Numbered from the stretch's first letter, positions 45,478 to 55,427 are shown. The stretch is 64,000 bases of DNA from Leptospira abararensis (GCF_016918735.1 NZ_JAFFPR010000037.1:71958-135957), one strand, 5' to 3'. Notes: generated by a model not told the origin, from the sequence alone. Program-made: numbers and translations.

Positions 45478-47064
45478 CTATTGGAAATCTTCGATCCGGA
45501 TATCCGGGAAGGCATTATTTTCCCTCTCGGCAGCCAAAAGGACTTCCTCATCCAAAGGCCCCGCAAGCATCTCCTCCAAAGCCAAAAAGAGATTGGTATG
45601 GACATTGGTCCGCCTGACCGCATAATCCACCATGGTTCCTGTTTTCATGATAAAGGCCCAGTCGCTACTTTGTAATAATAAGAGTTCCCGACCCATTTGT
45701 TTTAAAATTCGTTTTTGCACGTCTGTTCCCGATCCCAATTCATGGGCCCATTTGTGCATCCGAATGCTCATTCCGTGGATGAGTGGATAGATCCAATCAT
45801 TCGTTGGATTCAGCCATACTTCCCCATACCCATTCTCGCCCCAACTGCTCATCTTCATCTCGACAGACTGGACTCTTGGGAGAGAACGTGCGGCCTCCAT
45901 CGGATGAGAAAGTTGGATTGTGTTTTGGTTGAAGTGAATTTTTTTAAATAAAAATTCGATAAACTGCGGACCTTCGTACCACCAATGCCCATACAACTCG
46001 GCATCATAAGGCGAGACAATCACTGCCGGTTGTTTGTTTGCCTCATACAAACTTTCAGCTTGGCGGATTCGGTTTCGTAAAAAATCTTCGGCATGGTTTC
46101 CGGCAGCTTCCATAGCCCAGTCTGGATGGTAGTATCCCTTGTCCCCGGTTTTTCCTGTGATCCGAAAGTATTTGATACTGGTATTAATTCGTACCCCATT
46201 CGAATCTAAATAAGGAGAGATTTCTTCCCAAGGCAAATCGTGGCCGATATCGCGGTAATACTCTCTGTACCGAAAATCACCCGGATACCCATCGATCGAA
46301 CTCCAAACCTGTTTGCTACTTTCTGGATCCCGACCAAAAGCAAAGACCCCATGCCCCACTTCTACCGGAGCATAGACTCCAAACTTAGGCCTTGGACTTC
46401 CATGTGTGATTCCGTGAGTGTCGACAAAGAAATACCGAAACCCCTCTCGGTCTAGTTCCTCTTCTAATTTTTGAGTGTAACCACATTCCGAAAGCCAAAT
46501 CCCTTTGGGGTCACGCCCCCAAATCCTGCGAAAGGTCCTTCGGCCATTTTTTAGTTGGGAGCGAAAGATAGAGGGCTCGGAATCATAAAACGGAAGGAAG
46601 GCATGAGTGGCCGGGCTTGTCATCACTTCCAATTCCCCCGATTCTACAAAGGGCAAAAAAGCCTTGGTTAAGTCACCATTCGATTCTTCGAATATGGATT
46701 CCGTATCTAAAAAATGTTCTAAATACCGTTTGGATAAATAGTTTAAATGAGGATCGTATGTAGTGCGTTTGGTTTCCTGTTCTGCCAGACTGATGAGGTT
46801 TTTTAAATATTTACGAAATCCATTTTGCAAATAGGGGTCTGTCAACATCAAAGAAAGTGTAGGTGTAAAAGACATGGTGATCCGAAAGGACACCGATTCT
46901 TTTTTTAAATTCCGAAAAACTCGGACCAGGGGTATATAAGTTTCGAGGATGGCCTCGTTTAACCAATTTTCTTCGATAAAGGGTGTAGAATATCCTGGGT
47001 GTCTAACAAATGGTAGGTGGGCATGCAAAACAAAAACCAAATGCCCTTTCACAAAATGATTCAT
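45478..47064 (-). CDS. Glycoside hydrolase family 57, 1,4-alpha-glucan branching enzyme type
   Basis: The 528-residue protein fits the GH57 branching-enzyme subgroup (DUF1957 C-terminal part). HLVFVLHAHLPFVRHP opens the catalytic barrel; the nucleophile is E193 in GIWLSECGY and the acid is D353 in SPYDAELYGHWWYEGP, both conserved in the family. The C-terminal helical region holds the aromatic residues typical of the group. It would create alpha-1,6 branches in glycogen. It overlaps the DUF4912 gene by one base, a common pairing. Confidence 0.9.
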   Translation of the reverse strand: MNHFVKGHLVFVLHAHLPFVRHPGYSTPFIEENWLNEAILETYIPLVRVFRNLKKESVSFRITMSFTPTLSLMLTDPYLQNGFRKYLKNLISLAEQETKRTTYDPHLNYLSKRYLEHFLDTESIFEESNGDLTKAFLPFVESGELEVMTSPATHAFLPFYDSEPSIFRSQLKNGRRTFRRIWGRDPKGIWLSECGYTQKLEEELDREGFRYFFVDTHGITHGSPRPKFGVYAPVEVGHGVFAFGRDPESSKQVWSSIDGYPGDFRYREYYRDIGHDLPWEEISPYLDSNGVRINTSIKYFRITGKTGDKGYYHPDWAMEAAGNHAEDFLRNRIRQAESLYEANKQPAVIVSPYDAELYGHWWYEGPQFIEFLFKKIHFNQNTIQLSHPMEAARSLPRVQSVEMKMSSWGENGYGEVWLNPTNDWIYPLIHGMSIRMHKWAHELGSGTDVQKRILKQMGRELLLLQSSDWAFIMKTGTMVDYAVRRTNVHTNLFLALEEMLAGPLDEEVLLAAERENNAFPDIRIEDFQ

Positions 47065-47831
47065 TACAAAAGTACCTGCCCTGACCCCGATCCATTCCCG
47101 AAAGAGGAAGACCTTTGGTTTGGTTCGGATGTTTTTTCACCCAAGTCTGTTTTACGTGGGTTCACATAGAACTCAGAAGGATCTCCATCTTTAAAATAAT
47201 ACTCTTCACTTCCCGCAGACCTTGCCACAAGTCCCATCTCAATCCACTGTGGATGGATCCACTCCTTATCCAATCGAAAGGATTCAGTTCCCCCGGGAAG
47301 ATCCTTTCCACTAGAATGGAGGGCCGAAATTTCTTTTTTTTGGTAAGAAACAAAAATGGATGTTTGGATGTCTCTTACGGGAAACATAAATTTTAAATAA
47401 TAAGATTCCGTAAAGGGAGCTAAATCGTAGAAGTCAGTGCGTTTGCTTCCAAATATATTTTCGTATTCCACCTTCAATCGAAAATGTAAACCATCTGTGG
47501 ATGGAGATTCCAAATCGTTTAAAAGATTCTTTAAAGTATTCGGAGAAAATTTCCAAAAGACAAAAGCTTCCCTGGGAGTGCGAATAAGAACCCGCATAAG
47601 ATCATCCTGTGGAAATTCAGGGTGTTTGGTAAATTTGGAATCGTTGTAAATGAATTTTGGCGAAGCGGTAAGAGTGATAGGATCCTTTTTTTTAGCGGCT
47701 TCCTGAACTGTTTTTTTGGCGGCTTTCTTTGCTGCAGTACTTACTGAACTCTCAGTAGAAGTGACAACTGAGGATTTCTTTTTTGGGGCAGATTTTTTCT
47801 TTGCGCCAACTTTCTTTTCTTCATTTGCCAT
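47064..47831 (-). CDS. DUF4912 protein paired with the GH57 enzyme
   Basis: The 255-residue protein has a Lys/Ala/Ser-rich tail at the start (about 1-50) and a DUF4912 domain at about 70-200 (LMRVLIRTPREAFVFWKFS, then LKFMFPVRDIQTSIFVSY and IHPQWIEMGLVARSAGSEEY). DUF4912 genes often sit beside GH57 branching enzymes and may bind sugar or glycogen; the exact role is unknown. The stop codon shares its base with the GH57 start at 47064. Confidence 0.85.
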   Translation of the reverse strand: MANEEKKVGAKKKSAPKKKSSVVTSTESSVSTAAKKAAKKTVQEAAKKKDPITLTASPKFIYNDSKFTKHPEFPQDDLMRVLIRTPREAFVFWKFSPNTLKNLLNDLESPSTDGLHFRLKVEYENIFGSKRTDFYDLAPFTESYYLKFMFPVRDIQTSIFVSYQKKEISALHSSGKDLPGGTESFRLDKEWIHPQWIEMGLVARSAGSEEYYFKDGDPSEFYVNPRKTDLGEKTSEPNQRSSSFGNGSGSGQVLL

Positions 47832-47878
47832 GTTCCAAGCTTAAAGACGAGAAACACCCTCCTTCAATTCTTTTTTAT

Positions 47879-47908
47879 TTGACGTTTGCTTTTTTTCCAA
47901 AATACAAT
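47879..47908 (+). promoter_or_regulatory. Sigma-70-type promoter for hpf
   Basis: TTGACG (47879-47884) and TACAAT (47903-47908) are 18 bases apart. A start point near 47915 would leave a leader of about 20 bases before the ATG at 47935. Confidence 0.55.
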
Positions 47909-47934
47909 CATTCCATACCAAATTGGGACAAACT

Positions 47935-48222
47935 ATGAAAATCAATTATACCTGGAAACACTTAGACCGCTCCGAAGCCGCTGAAAAATATGCGGACGAA
48001 AAACTAGAACGAGTTACAAAATACGTTCAAAAAATCGTATCCTGTGAAGTATCATTTGAAGCCATTCATGGGGAAATCAGCTCTAACTTAAAGTTACACG
48101 CTGATGGAAATAATTTCAACGCACACAACCAAGACAAAGATGTTTATGTTTGTATTGATGGATTGGAAGACAAAATCCTAAGCCAAGTCAGCAAACACCA
48201 CGATAAAAAAAGCCAACACTAA
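47935..48222 (+). CDS. hpf: Ribosome hibernation-promoting factor, short form
   Basis: The 95-residue protein has the RaiA/HPF fold: MKINYTWKHLDRSEAAEKYA at the start, then VSCEVSFEAIHGEISSNLKL and DVYVCIDGLEDKILSQVSKH. It binds the small subunit and silences ribosomes in slow growth. It is the short form without the C-terminal dimerisation domain. An upstream TTG at 47923 is in frame, but the ATG gives the conserved start. The promoter at 47879-47908 precedes it; the next gene starts six bases after its stop. Confidence 0.92.
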   Translation: MKINYTWKHLDRSEAAEKYADEKLERVTKYVQKIVSCEVSFEAIHGEISSNLKLHADGNNFNAHNQDKDVYVCIDGLEDKILSQVSKHHDKKSQH

Positions 48223-48228
48223 TCTCTT

Positions 48229-49101
48229 ATGATTCAGAAGTCGGAAGAAGCACTCACCTACCTTTCTAATGGTGAGTTTGAAACTGCAAAATCCCTTTAT
48301 TCCGTACTTCTGGATCGAGATCCAGAGGATCTCGCCACTATCAGCGGTTATTATATATCCAGCTTTTGGGATCATAGACTTGATTTAATTCTAAAAACCA
48401 GAGAAGGGAAAGAAAGAGGAAAACTCCTCCTCGCACTTTTTTCCGTTTTTGAAACAGAGATCCGAAAACGTGGGTTTCAATCTACCGATAGTTTTTTTGT
48501 CACCCAAGACTGTATTTTAAAAGAAGCAAGAGACCACCTAAAACTTGCTTACCAATGGGAAGGAGCGAACGCACTCGACAAAGATCTGTTACGTGATCTT
48601 GCAGCAGGCCTTATCAAAATCAAAGACTATCCCATGGCCTTAGAAGTTTTACTCTATGGAGGAAACAAACAATCTCCAGTCTTGCTTTATTTTTTGGCCG
48701 AAACCCAAGTGATGACGGGAAACGAAAAAGATGGAATCGAAACCTATCGCACGGCTTTTTTAAATGATCCTCAACTGTTTCCCCATACCATGGTTCGTTG
48801 GCCCCCACTACTCACCCTCATCCAAAAAGCCAGTGAGATTACAGAAAAAGAAGAAGAGATGAAAGAACTTGTTCCCGTCCTTGCTTGGCGGGAAGGAGTC
48901 TTTCGCCCTTCGAGCAAAAAAGATGAGGCCACCATCCAAATTTGGTTTTCGGAACTGAAGCGCCTAACAGATAGTAAAGAAAGAAGTGGTGGGTCGTTTC
49001 GATTGGAAGCAAGGATTGAGCAGTTTGCCCTGGCCATCTTAAATTCTGCAGACGACATCCGTTCTCGGGATGCCGTTTTATTTGCGAAGGGTTTTGTTTA
49101 G
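48229..49101 (+). CDS. TPR-like protein of unknown function
   Basis: The 290-residue protein has no signal or membrane helix. The N-terminal part (EEALTYLSNGEFETAKSLYS) and the middle (PVLLYFLAETQVMTGNEKDG) look like degenerate TPR helices; residues 220-290 have an acidic-basic helical part. It follows hpf by six bases, so the two are co-transcribed. It may be a protein-contact adaptor; no more specific call is possible. Confidence 0.65.
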   Translation: MIQKSEEALTYLSNGEFETAKSLYSVLLDRDPEDLATISGYYISSFWDHRLDLILKTREGKERGKLLLALFSVFETEIRKRGFQSTDSFFVTQDCILKEARDHLKLAYQWEGANALDKDLLRDLAAGLIKIKDYPMALEVLLYGGNKQSPVLLYFLAETQVMTGNEKDGIETYRTAFLNDPQLFPHTMVRWPPLLTLIQKASEITEKEEEMKELVPVLAWREGVFRPSSKKDEATIQIWFSELKRLTDSKERSGGSFRLEARIEQFALAILNSADDIRSRDAVLFAKGFV

Positions 49102-49104
49102 GTT

Positions 49105-49674
49105 CTATCTTTCGACAGATTCAATGAGGAGACGAAGTTCGTCCGCTGCAGACTCCCTTCCTGTTTTTTCATAATACGATTCTAATTCACGAAGTCCATA
49201 CACAGCTCCCGGAGCCGATCGTAAATGATCGAGTAACTCTCGTTTTTGGTAGGATTCCCCTAGGTCAATGCTTGTTGGTTCGTTTTGGTAGTTGTTTTGT
49301 TCAATGACAACTCCCGCAGTGTCGTTACCCGCAAGTGTTGGCTCTTGGGAGGTTCGACTCACAAGCACAAAAACTAAACTCAAAGCCATCACTGCCGAGA
49401 AGGAATATTGCACCGTTCGGTTTTCGATCAGGTCTCTAAATGTGAAGGAGATCTTTTGGTTGGGTTTGTCAAAACTGACGGATTCAAGGAGGTTAAGTAA
49501 GCGGGTGTCGAAGTCTTTAGACATCCTGGGAAGGATGGTGTCTTCCTTTTCCTTCACATGCTGGAAGAGAGAACAAATCTTATTTTCCAGAACCACGTTG
49601 TCTGTCTCTTCAGGGAAGAGACCTGGATATTGTGAACGAAACCAATCTTTTAAATTCATAATTTTATTTTTCAA
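49105..49674 (-). CDS. Putative anti-sigma factor with one membrane helix
   Basis: The 189-residue protein has a soluble N-terminal part (about 1-90), one membrane helix near 94-108 (VMALSLVFVLVSR), and an extracytoplasmic part. It lies directly after an ECF sigma gene, overlapping it by 11 bases, which is the usual place of an anti-sigma factor. No zinc-finger cysteines are present in the N-terminal part (only a single Cys near residue 34), so it would be of a non-ZAS type. Met6 (MNLKDWFRSQ) is an alternative start. Function is inferred from position and topology. Confidence 0.65.
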   Translation of the reverse strand: MKNKIMNLKDWFRSQYPGLFPEETDNVVLENKICSLFQHVKEKEDTILPRMSKDFDTRLLNLLESVSFDKPNQKISFTFRDLIENRTVQYSFSAVMALSLVFVLVSRTSQEPTLAGNDTAGVVIEQNNYQNEPTSIDLGESYQKRELLDHLRSAPGAVYGLRELESYYEKTGRESAADELRLLIESVER

Positions 49675-50242
49675 AGAACCCTTCTCCTTTATCGTCTTTT
49701 TGGATGAGGTGCTTCAAAAACTCCTTGGCCTTGAAGAGACGACTCTTAACCGTACCTACATTACATTCCATGATTTCTGCAATTTCGTTATATGAAAGAT
49801 TTTCGAAATAACGAAGTTCCAAAACCTGTTTGTAGGAATCTTCTAAGAGTGCGATCTTATCCATTAGATAACGAGACTCTTCAGAAAGTTCCAATTTTTT
49901 TTCATATCCGACACGAGAATCCACAAATTGGTTATCTCCCGAGTCATCCATGGGTTTTTCCCTACCCCGTTTCTTCTTGGCGAGCAAATCCTTGGACTTA
50001 TTCACCACAATACGGTAGAGCCAGGTATAAACCCCGGCCTCAGCACGGAAGTTTTGGATGGATTTATAACCGGAAATAAGAGCGTCTTGGACAATGTCTT
50101 CCGCATCGTCTCCATCTTTTACCATGGAAACAGCCTTACGGAACAATCGTTCCCGAAATGGAGACACTAAAGTCATATAGGCAGTAGGATCCCCTGCTTT
50201 GATTTTTTGGAGGAGGATTTTTTCCTTCTCCCGCAGGGTCAT
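49664..50242 (-). CDS. ECF-type RNA polymerase sigma factor
   Basis: The 192-residue protein has sigma-70 region 2 (about 20-85; PFRERLFRKAVSMVKDGDDA and EDIVQDALISGYKSIQNF) and region 4 (about 120-180; LEDSYKQVLELRYFENLSYN and CNVGTVKSRLFKAKEFL), as in RpoE. The frame stays open to 50269, but the ATG at 50240-50242 has a better ribosome binding site (GAAGG). It is followed and overlapped by the likely anti-sigma gene. Confidence 0.93.
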   Translation of the reverse strand: MTLREKEKILLQKIKAGDPTAYMTLVSPFRERLFRKAVSMVKDGDDAEDIVQDALISGYKSIQNFRAEAGVYTWLYRIVVNKSKDLLAKKKRGREKPMDDSGDNQFVDSRVGYEKKLELSEESRYLMDKIALLEDSYKQVLELRYFENLSYNEIAEIMECNVGTVKSRLFKAKEFLKHLIQKDDKGEGFFEK

Positions 50243-50327
50243 ATTTTTGCCTTCAAGGGGGCGTGGCATGAGGCCCAGAATTTCGAATCCTAGAATTCCA
50301 TCAATGTTTTTCGGTGTTTGTTTTGGC

Positions 50328-52151
50328 TTAGATCCTGTGAAACATGGTTTCTAGGTCTTTTCTTGTGAGTTTGATGAGAGTCGGCCTTCCGTGGGGGCAT
50401 AGGGAAGGATTTTCACAGTAAGAGAGTCTTTGTAAAAGTTCCCCAATGATGGGATCGGAAACCTGGTCTCCCTTTTTGATGGCCGAGCGGCAAGCCACAC
50501 ATTTGGCCATTTCATCGTAGAGTTCCCTTTCTTCTGGGTCTTTCTGTTTGAATCTTTCCCATAAGTCCAAAATGGTTTCTGTTTCTTTGCCGGGATCAAT
50601 GTATGAAGGCACTTCTCGGATGAGAATGGTCCCACCAGAAAATGGTTCGAGGCCAATTCCCAGTTCCAGAAACTTAGCTTTTTCCTCTAACATCTCTTCC
50701 GCTTCTTCCCTTGTCAGTTCTAACCGAATGGGAGTGAGAAGGCTTTGGGATTTATAGGCTTTGGTTTTTAGATCCCGAAGGACTTCCTCGTATCGAATCC
50801 TTTCGTGGGCAGTATGTTGGTCTATGATATAGAGTCCATCTTCGGCTTCTGCGAGGATAAAGGTTTCAAATAACACACCATAGTGCTTTTTAGGAACAAA
50901 AAGATTGTGTTTGGTGAGATTTTCACCTAATAGATGCAAGTTGGCTCCGGCACCGATCCCATCAAGCGAAAATCCTTCCCTACCTTCAATGGAACTCGGG
51001 CCAATGAGAGATTCCCCATCGGTCTGCTGGCTTCCGAACTGACTCCCCTGCCCAAATCCAAAGCCTAGACCACCGAAGCGGTTCCCCATTCCTGAAGATT
51101 CCCCATCTCGGCCGTAAGGAATGGGCATAGAGAGCCTTCGGCGCATTTCCAAAAATTCCACAGGGGTAGAAGTTCGTAATACTTCTGTGATTCCTTGAAA
51201 AAGAATTCCCGTGATGGTCTCTTCGGATAAAAACCGAACTTCCTTTTTTTGGGGGTGGACATTCACATCCACAAACTCACGAGGAAGGTCAAAAAATAGA
51301 TACGCATAAGGAAAAGCCCCACTTGGCAGGAGTTCCCCATAACAACGTTTTAAAATTTGTGCGGAGAATTTCAATTCCACCGAACGGTTGTTCACAAAGA
51401 AAAATTGTCCCGTACGAGAGGATTTATAAAAATCAGGATGAGAGATCCAACCACGAAGAGTCATTCCATTCCGACTGGAATGGATAGGCAAAAGATGGTT
51501 TCGTAAATTTTCACCGTAAACAGATAACACACGTTCGAATCCGTCTTCGGGAACTACGTTTAAAACTTCCTTTCCATTTTGCAAATACCGAAACCCAATA
51601 TTTGGTTCCGACACAGCCATCGTTTGTACACGGGTCCTATTTTTTTTCTCTTCCCCAGTTTCTGTTTTTAGGAATTTCCGCCTAACGGGTGTATTATAAA
51701 ATAAATCTTTGATTTCAATTTTGGTTCCTTCAAAAAAAGGAATTTCTATTTCTTCTACAACTTTTCCTTCTTCTACGGTCACACGATATGCGGTCCTGTT
51801 GCCTGCGGTTCCTGATTCCAAAACCATCCGAGAAACAGAGGCAATCGATGCAAGAGCTTCTCCCCGAAACCCAAAGGTAAATAGATGTTCTAAGTCATGG
51901 AAGTCTTGGATTTTAGAAGTGGCATACCGTTTGATGGCAAGAGGCAAATCCTCTTTTTGGATTCCGTGTCCGTTATCGGATACAAGGATACGGCCGAAGC
52001 CTGCGGAGTCGGTGGCGATTTCTATTTTTGTGGCACCGGCATCGATGGAGTTTTCGATGAGTTCCTTGAGAATGGAATGGGTAGATTCAATCACCTCTCC
52101 GGCGGCAATTTGGTTGATTAGATCCGCCGAAAGTGAATGAATGATGCCCAT
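50328..52151 (-). CDS. mutL: DNA mismatch repair protein MutL
   Basis: The 607-residue protein has the GHKL ATPase domain with [26 protein letters not shown] and [16 protein letters not shown], then a second N-terminal domain ([10 protein letters not shown]), a Gly/Ser-rich linker (about 350-400), and a C-terminal dimerisation domain ([19 protein letters not shown]). A C-terminal CxxCxHGRP-like stretch ([13 protein letters not shown]) is present, but the DQHA(x)2E(x)4E endonuclease motif is present in variant form ([13 protein letters not shown]), so nicking activity is likely but not certain. Its partner MutS is not in the window. Confidence 0.95.
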   Translation of the reverse strand: MGIIHSLSADLINQIAAGEVIESTHSILKELIENSIDAGATKIEIATDSAGFGRILVSDNGHGIQKEDLPLAIKRYATSKIQDFHDLEHLFTFGFRGEALASIASVSRMVLESGTAGNRTAYRVTVEEGKVVEEIEIPFFEGTKIEIKDLFYNTPVRRKFLKTETGEEKKNRTRVQTMAVSEPNIGFRYLQNGKEVLNVVPEDGFERVLSVYGENLRNHLLPIHSSRNGMTLRGWISHPDFYKSSRTGQFFFVNNRSVELKFSAQILKRCYGELLPSGAFPYAYLFFDLPREFVDVNVHPQKKEVRFLSEETITGILFQGITEVLRTSTPVEFLEMRRRLSMPIPYGRDGESSGMGNRFGGLGFGFGQGSQFGSQQTDGESLIGPSSIEGREGFSLDGIGAGANLHLLGENLTKHNLFVPKKHYGVLFETFILAEAEDGLYIIDQHTAHERIRYEEVLRDLKTKAYKSQSLLTPIRLELTREEAEEMLEEKAKFLELGIGLEPFSGGTILIREVPSYIDPGKETETILDLWERFKQKDPEERELYDEMAKCVACRSAIKKGDQVSDPIIGELLQRLSYCENPSLCPHGRPTLIKLTRKDLETMFHRI

Positions 52152-52163
52152 AGGACAAACATG

Positions 52164-52184
52164 GGATAGGGAACCTCCCTATCC
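52164..52184 (-). other. Hairpin between the PerR-like gene and mutL
   Basis: GGATAGGG pairs with CCCTATCC around a five-base loop. No T-run follows on the minus strand, so it is not a clear terminator. It lies in the leader of mutL. Its stem resembles the hairpin at 55428-55452. Confidence 0.4.
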
Positions 52185-52192
52185 AGAAAAAA

Positions 52193-52567
52193 TTATAAAG
52201 AATGACAAGAAGAACAGGTTCCTGTCACGACAATGTCCACATGTTTGACTTGGAAACCGAGACCCTGCCAGTCTGTGTCAGCACTGAGTTTTAGGGGAGC
52301 CACATCCAAAACCTTTCCGCACTCTGTGCAGAGCAGATGGGAATGGTCATCCAAAAAGGCATCATAACGAACCGAGTCGGATTCGATATTCAGTTTGTTT
52401 ACCATCTTGTGTTCGACCAAGTATTCCAAGGAATTGTAGACCGTGGCAAAACTGATTTTGTCCGCTTTTCCTCGAACCGATTCAAAGACCATCTTCGCTG
52501 TCGGGTGGTCTTTTCTTTCTCTTAGGTCATTAAAAATTAATTCTCTATGTTTGGTGAGTGCTTTCAT
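52193..52567 (-). CDS. Fur-family regulator, PerR-like
   Basis: The 124-residue protein has the Fur winged-helix domain (about 1-75, LRERKDHPTAKMVFESV and SFATVYNSLEYLVE) and a dimerisation domain with two CxxC pairs (CTEC and CSSC) that bind zinc. In the regulatory site the Asp of RYDAFLDDHSHLLC (where PerR has Asp and Fur has Glu) suggests a peroxide sensor rather than an iron sensor. It lies divergently from a flavin reductase gene and upstream of mutL. A possible operator is at 52645-52660. Confidence 0.85.
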   Translation of the reverse strand: MKALTKHRELIFNDLRERKDHPTAKMVFESVRGKADKISFATVYNSLEYLVEHKMVNKLNIESDSVRYDAFLDDHSHLLCTECGKVLDVAPLKLSADTDWQGLGFQVKHVDIVVTGTCSSCHSL

Positions 52568-52644
52568 ACGATTCCCTTACCCCAACCTCATCTGCATTTT
52601 ATCGCTCGGTCAAATGGAAATTGGATTTTAGAATCCTTCCAGAA

Positions 52645-52660
52645 ATTGATATTTGTCAAT
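52645..52660. promoter_or_regulatory. Inverted repeat in the PerR-like/flavin reductase intergenic region
   Basis: ATTGA and TCAAT flank a six-base centre (TATTTG), a small palindrome just before the flavin reductase ribosome binding site. It could be an operator of the neighbouring Fur-family protein but does not closely match the known Per box. Confidence 0.25.
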
Positions 52661-52671
52661 ACGGAGGTTTT

Positions 52672-53151
52672 ATGTCCGCATCCATAGACAAGTTTAAATC
52701 CTCCCTCTCCCTTTGGGCGAGTGGAGTTTGTGTGATTACTTATGAGTCTTCTCAAAAAAAAGGAGGAGTCACTGTTTCTAGTTTTTCTTCTGTTTCCTTA
52801 GAACCGCCGTTAGTTTTATTCTGTTTGGCCAAAGACTCTAGTGCCAAAGAACCCATCCAAGATTCGGGAAACTTCGTTGTGAATATTCTTTCTTCCGAAC
52901 AAAAACAAATTTCCGCTGATTTTGCTTCTGGTTCCCTGGACAAAGCGGTTGTTTTGGAAGGATTAAACCCGGAAACACTCTCCACCGGAGCCCCCGTTTT
53001 ACGGAACTCTTTGGCTTCCCTCGATTGCAAAGTCGACCGGATCATTGAAGCGGGAGACCATTGGATCTTGATTGGTCTTGTGGAAGCAGTGGCTACGAAG
53101 GAAGGTTTCCCCCTCCTCTACTTCAATCGCAATTATAGGGAACTCGTTTAA
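52672..53151 (+). CDS. Flavin reductase-like domain protein
   Basis: The 159-residue protein has the flavin reductase (FMN-binding split barrel) fold: FKSSLSLWASGVCVITYES at the start, then GGVTVSSFSSVSLEPPLVLF, SGNFVVNILSSEQKQ and GDHWILIGLVEAV. Such enzymes reduce FMN or FAD with NAD(P)H. The open frame begins at 52558, but the ATG at 52672 has a perfect CGGAGG ribosome binding site. Divergent from the PerR-like gene, it may be controlled by it; purL follows nine bases after its stop. Confidence 0.88.
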   Translation: MSASIDKFKSSLSLWASGVCVITYESSQKKGGVTVSSFSSVSLEPPLVLFCLAKDSSAKEPIQDSGNFVVNILSSEQKQISADFASGSLDKAVVLEGLNPETLSTGAPVLRNSLASLDCKVDRIIEAGDHWILIGLVEAVATKEGFPLLYFNRNYRELV

Positions 53152-53160
53152 GGAAACAGT

Positions 53161-55407
53161 ATGGAAAAAGAGAAAGTGAATCTGGAAGACGCCAAAGAAC
53201 ACGGGCTTACAGAAACTGAATTTGTAGAGATCCAAAAAATCTTAGGAAGAATGCCTAACTCAACAGAACTTGGGGTCTTCTCCGCCATGTGGTCGGAACA
53301 CTGCTCTTATAAAAATTCCATTTTAAAATTAAAAACCCTACCGACAAAATCGGACAAACTCCTCGCACAGGCCGGAGAAGAAAATGCCGGAGCTATGGAC
53401 ATCGGGGACGGCCTTGCTGTTGTTTTCAAAATTGAAAGCCATAACCACCCGACAGCCGTAGAACCTTACCAAGGGGCTGCGACGGGTGTTGGTGGAATCA
53501 TGCGAGATATCTTTACTATGGGAGCTCGTCCCATCACCTCTCTCAACTCACTTCGGTTTGGTGACCCTAAAGAACCACGTAACAAATATTTGCTGACCCG
53601 GGCCGTCAAAGGGATCGGGGATTATGGAAATTCACTTGGAATTGCTGTAGGTGGAGGTGAGCTATTCATTCACCCTACATTCACAAAAAATCCACTTGTA
53701 AATGCCATGACTGTGGGAATTGCCCGCCACGACCAAATGGCCTCGGCGTCCACCAAGGGAATGGTAGGAAACAAAGTTTATATCGTGGGTGCCACCACAG
53801 GCCGAGACGGAATCCACGGAGCGAGTTTCGCCTCCAAAGATCTCACCAAAGAATCCGAAGAAAAAAGATCTGCCGTGCAAGTGGGAGATCCCTTTATGGA
53901 AAAACTTTTGATGGAAGCCTCACTCGAAGCCATCCAAAAAAACCTCCTTGTCGGAATCCAAGATATGGGAGCCGCGGGAATTTCTTGTGCCACGTCCGAG
54001 ATGAGTGCCAAAGGAAAAACAGGAATGGATGTGGATCTAAACAAAGTTCCCCTTCGTGAAAGTGATATGAACGCTTATGAAATTATGTTATCTGAATCCC
54101 AAGAAAGAATGCTCGTCATTCCGGAAACAGGAAAGGAAGAGGAACTGGTTTCGATTTTCCATAAATGGGGACTGAATGCCGTAGAAATTGGAACGGTGAC
54201 TGGGGACGGAATCCTTCGGATCAGAAAAGACGGAAAACTCAAAGCAGAAATTCCGGCAGATTCCCTCGTTCTTGGTGGTGGTGCTCCCCGGTACGTGAGA
54301 GAAGAAAAAAGACCGGCTTACCTAGATGAGGTGACAAAGTTTGATTCCTCCAAAATTCCTGACTTACAAGCAGATACAGTTTCCCAAACTTTAAATACCC
54401 TTCTCTCTTCCCTCAATATCACTTCACGTAGACCACTCTATGAACAGTATGATACAGAAGTGGGACTTGTAAAAGTGGTAGAACCTGGAGAAGACGGTGG
54501 CCTGGTTCGGATTCCTGGAACCAAAAAAGGAATCGCTGTGGCCACAGACTGTAACTCCCGTTATACTTACCTAAACCCTTACGAAGGGGCTCAAATCGCA
54601 GTTTGTGAATCGGCAAGAAACGTAGCTGCAACGGGTGCCGAACCTTACGGGGTTACAAACAACCTGAACTTTGGAAACCCCTACATTCCAGAAAACTACT
54701 ACATCTTCAGTGAATGTGTGCGTGGTCTCGGCGATGCTTGTCGTTTCCTCGGACTCCCTGTCACCGGCGGGAACGTATCCTTTTACAATGAATCCCCCGA
54801 AGGACCAGTATTTCCAACACCTACCATTGGTATGGTGGGAGTGATTGATGATGTTGCCAAAGGCCTTCATACCTACCCTCGCACCAATGATGCAGTAACT
54901 TATGCCCTGGTCGGAGAATTCAAACCAACCATCTCAGCCTCAGAATACCTTTACCGTTTCCATGGTTTGGATACAGGTAAAATTCCAGACATTTCCCTCG
55001 CCAAAGAGAAAGCTACCATTGACACACTAATCGCGTGCCGCAAAGAAGGACTTCTCACTTCCGCCAAAGACCTGTCACTCGGTGGCCTCCTCGTGGCCCT
55101 TGCCAAGATTGTGATTTCCGGAAACAAAGGACTGGAAGCCGATCTAGAAGGATTACAAAAAAAGATCCCACGATTCGACGAACTTTGTTTTGGCGAAACA
55201 GGCGCCTCTTTTGTATTGAGTTTCCTCCCAGAAAATGAAGAGAAAGTAAAAGATAAATTCGAAAAAGTCGGACTTTCCTTTTATCCACTGGGTAAGTCCA
55301 GTTCCAAATCCTCCCTTTCGGTTAAAGGGAATGGATTCCAATGGGAATGGACAACCAAATCTTTAGAAACAGAATTTGAATCAGGCCTAAAAGGTTATTT
55401 CGAATAG
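53161..55407 (+). CDS. purL: Phosphoribosylformylglycinamidine synthase subunit PurL
   Basis: The 748-residue protein makes FGAM in purine synthesis. It is the short PurL, so it should need PurS and PurQ (not in the window). Family marks are MWSEHCSYKNS, VVFKIESHNHPTAVEPYQGA, GGIMRDIFTMGARP and GGNVSFYNES. Two AIRS-like halves are visible, with the ATP and FGAR sites in the first half. Length is typical of the short form. It is preceded by the flavin reductase gene. Confidence 0.96.
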   Translation: MEKEKVNLEDAKEHGLTETEFVEIQKILGRMPNSTELGVFSAMWSEHCSYKNSILKLKTLPTKSDKLLAQAGEENAGAMDIGDGLAVVFKIESHNHPTAVEPYQGAATGVGGIMRDIFTMGARPITSLNSLRFGDPKEPRNKYLLTRAVKGIGDYGNSLGIAVGGGELFIHPTFTKNPLVNAMTVGIARHDQMASASTKGMVGNKVYIVGATTGRDGIHGASFASKDLTKESEEKRSAVQVGDPFMEKLLMEASLEAIQKNLLVGIQDMGAAGISCATSEMSAKGKTGMDVDLNKVPLRESDMNAYEIMLSESQERMLVIPETGKEEELVSIFHKWGLNAVEIGTVTGDGILRIRKDGKLKAEIPADSLVLGGGAPRYVREEKRPAYLDEVTKFDSSKIPDLQADTVSQTLNTLLSSLNITSRRPLYEQYDTEVGLVKVVEPGEDGGLVRIPGTKKGIAVATDCNSRYTYLNPYEGAQIAVCESARNVAATGAEPYGVTNNLNFGNPYIPENYYIFSECVRGLGDACRFLGLPVTGGNVSFYNESPEGPVFPTPTIGMVGVIDDVAKGLHTYPRTNDAVTYALVGEFKPTISASEYLYRFHGLDTGKIPDISLAKEKATIDTLIACRKEGLLTSAKDLSLGGLLVALAKIVISGNKGLEADLEGLQKKIPRFDELCFGETGASFVLSFLPENEEKVKDKFEKVGLSFYPLGKSSSKSSLSVKGNGFQWEWTTKSLETEFESGLKGYFE

Positions 55408-55427
55408 ACAAAACTAAAAATTTTTAG

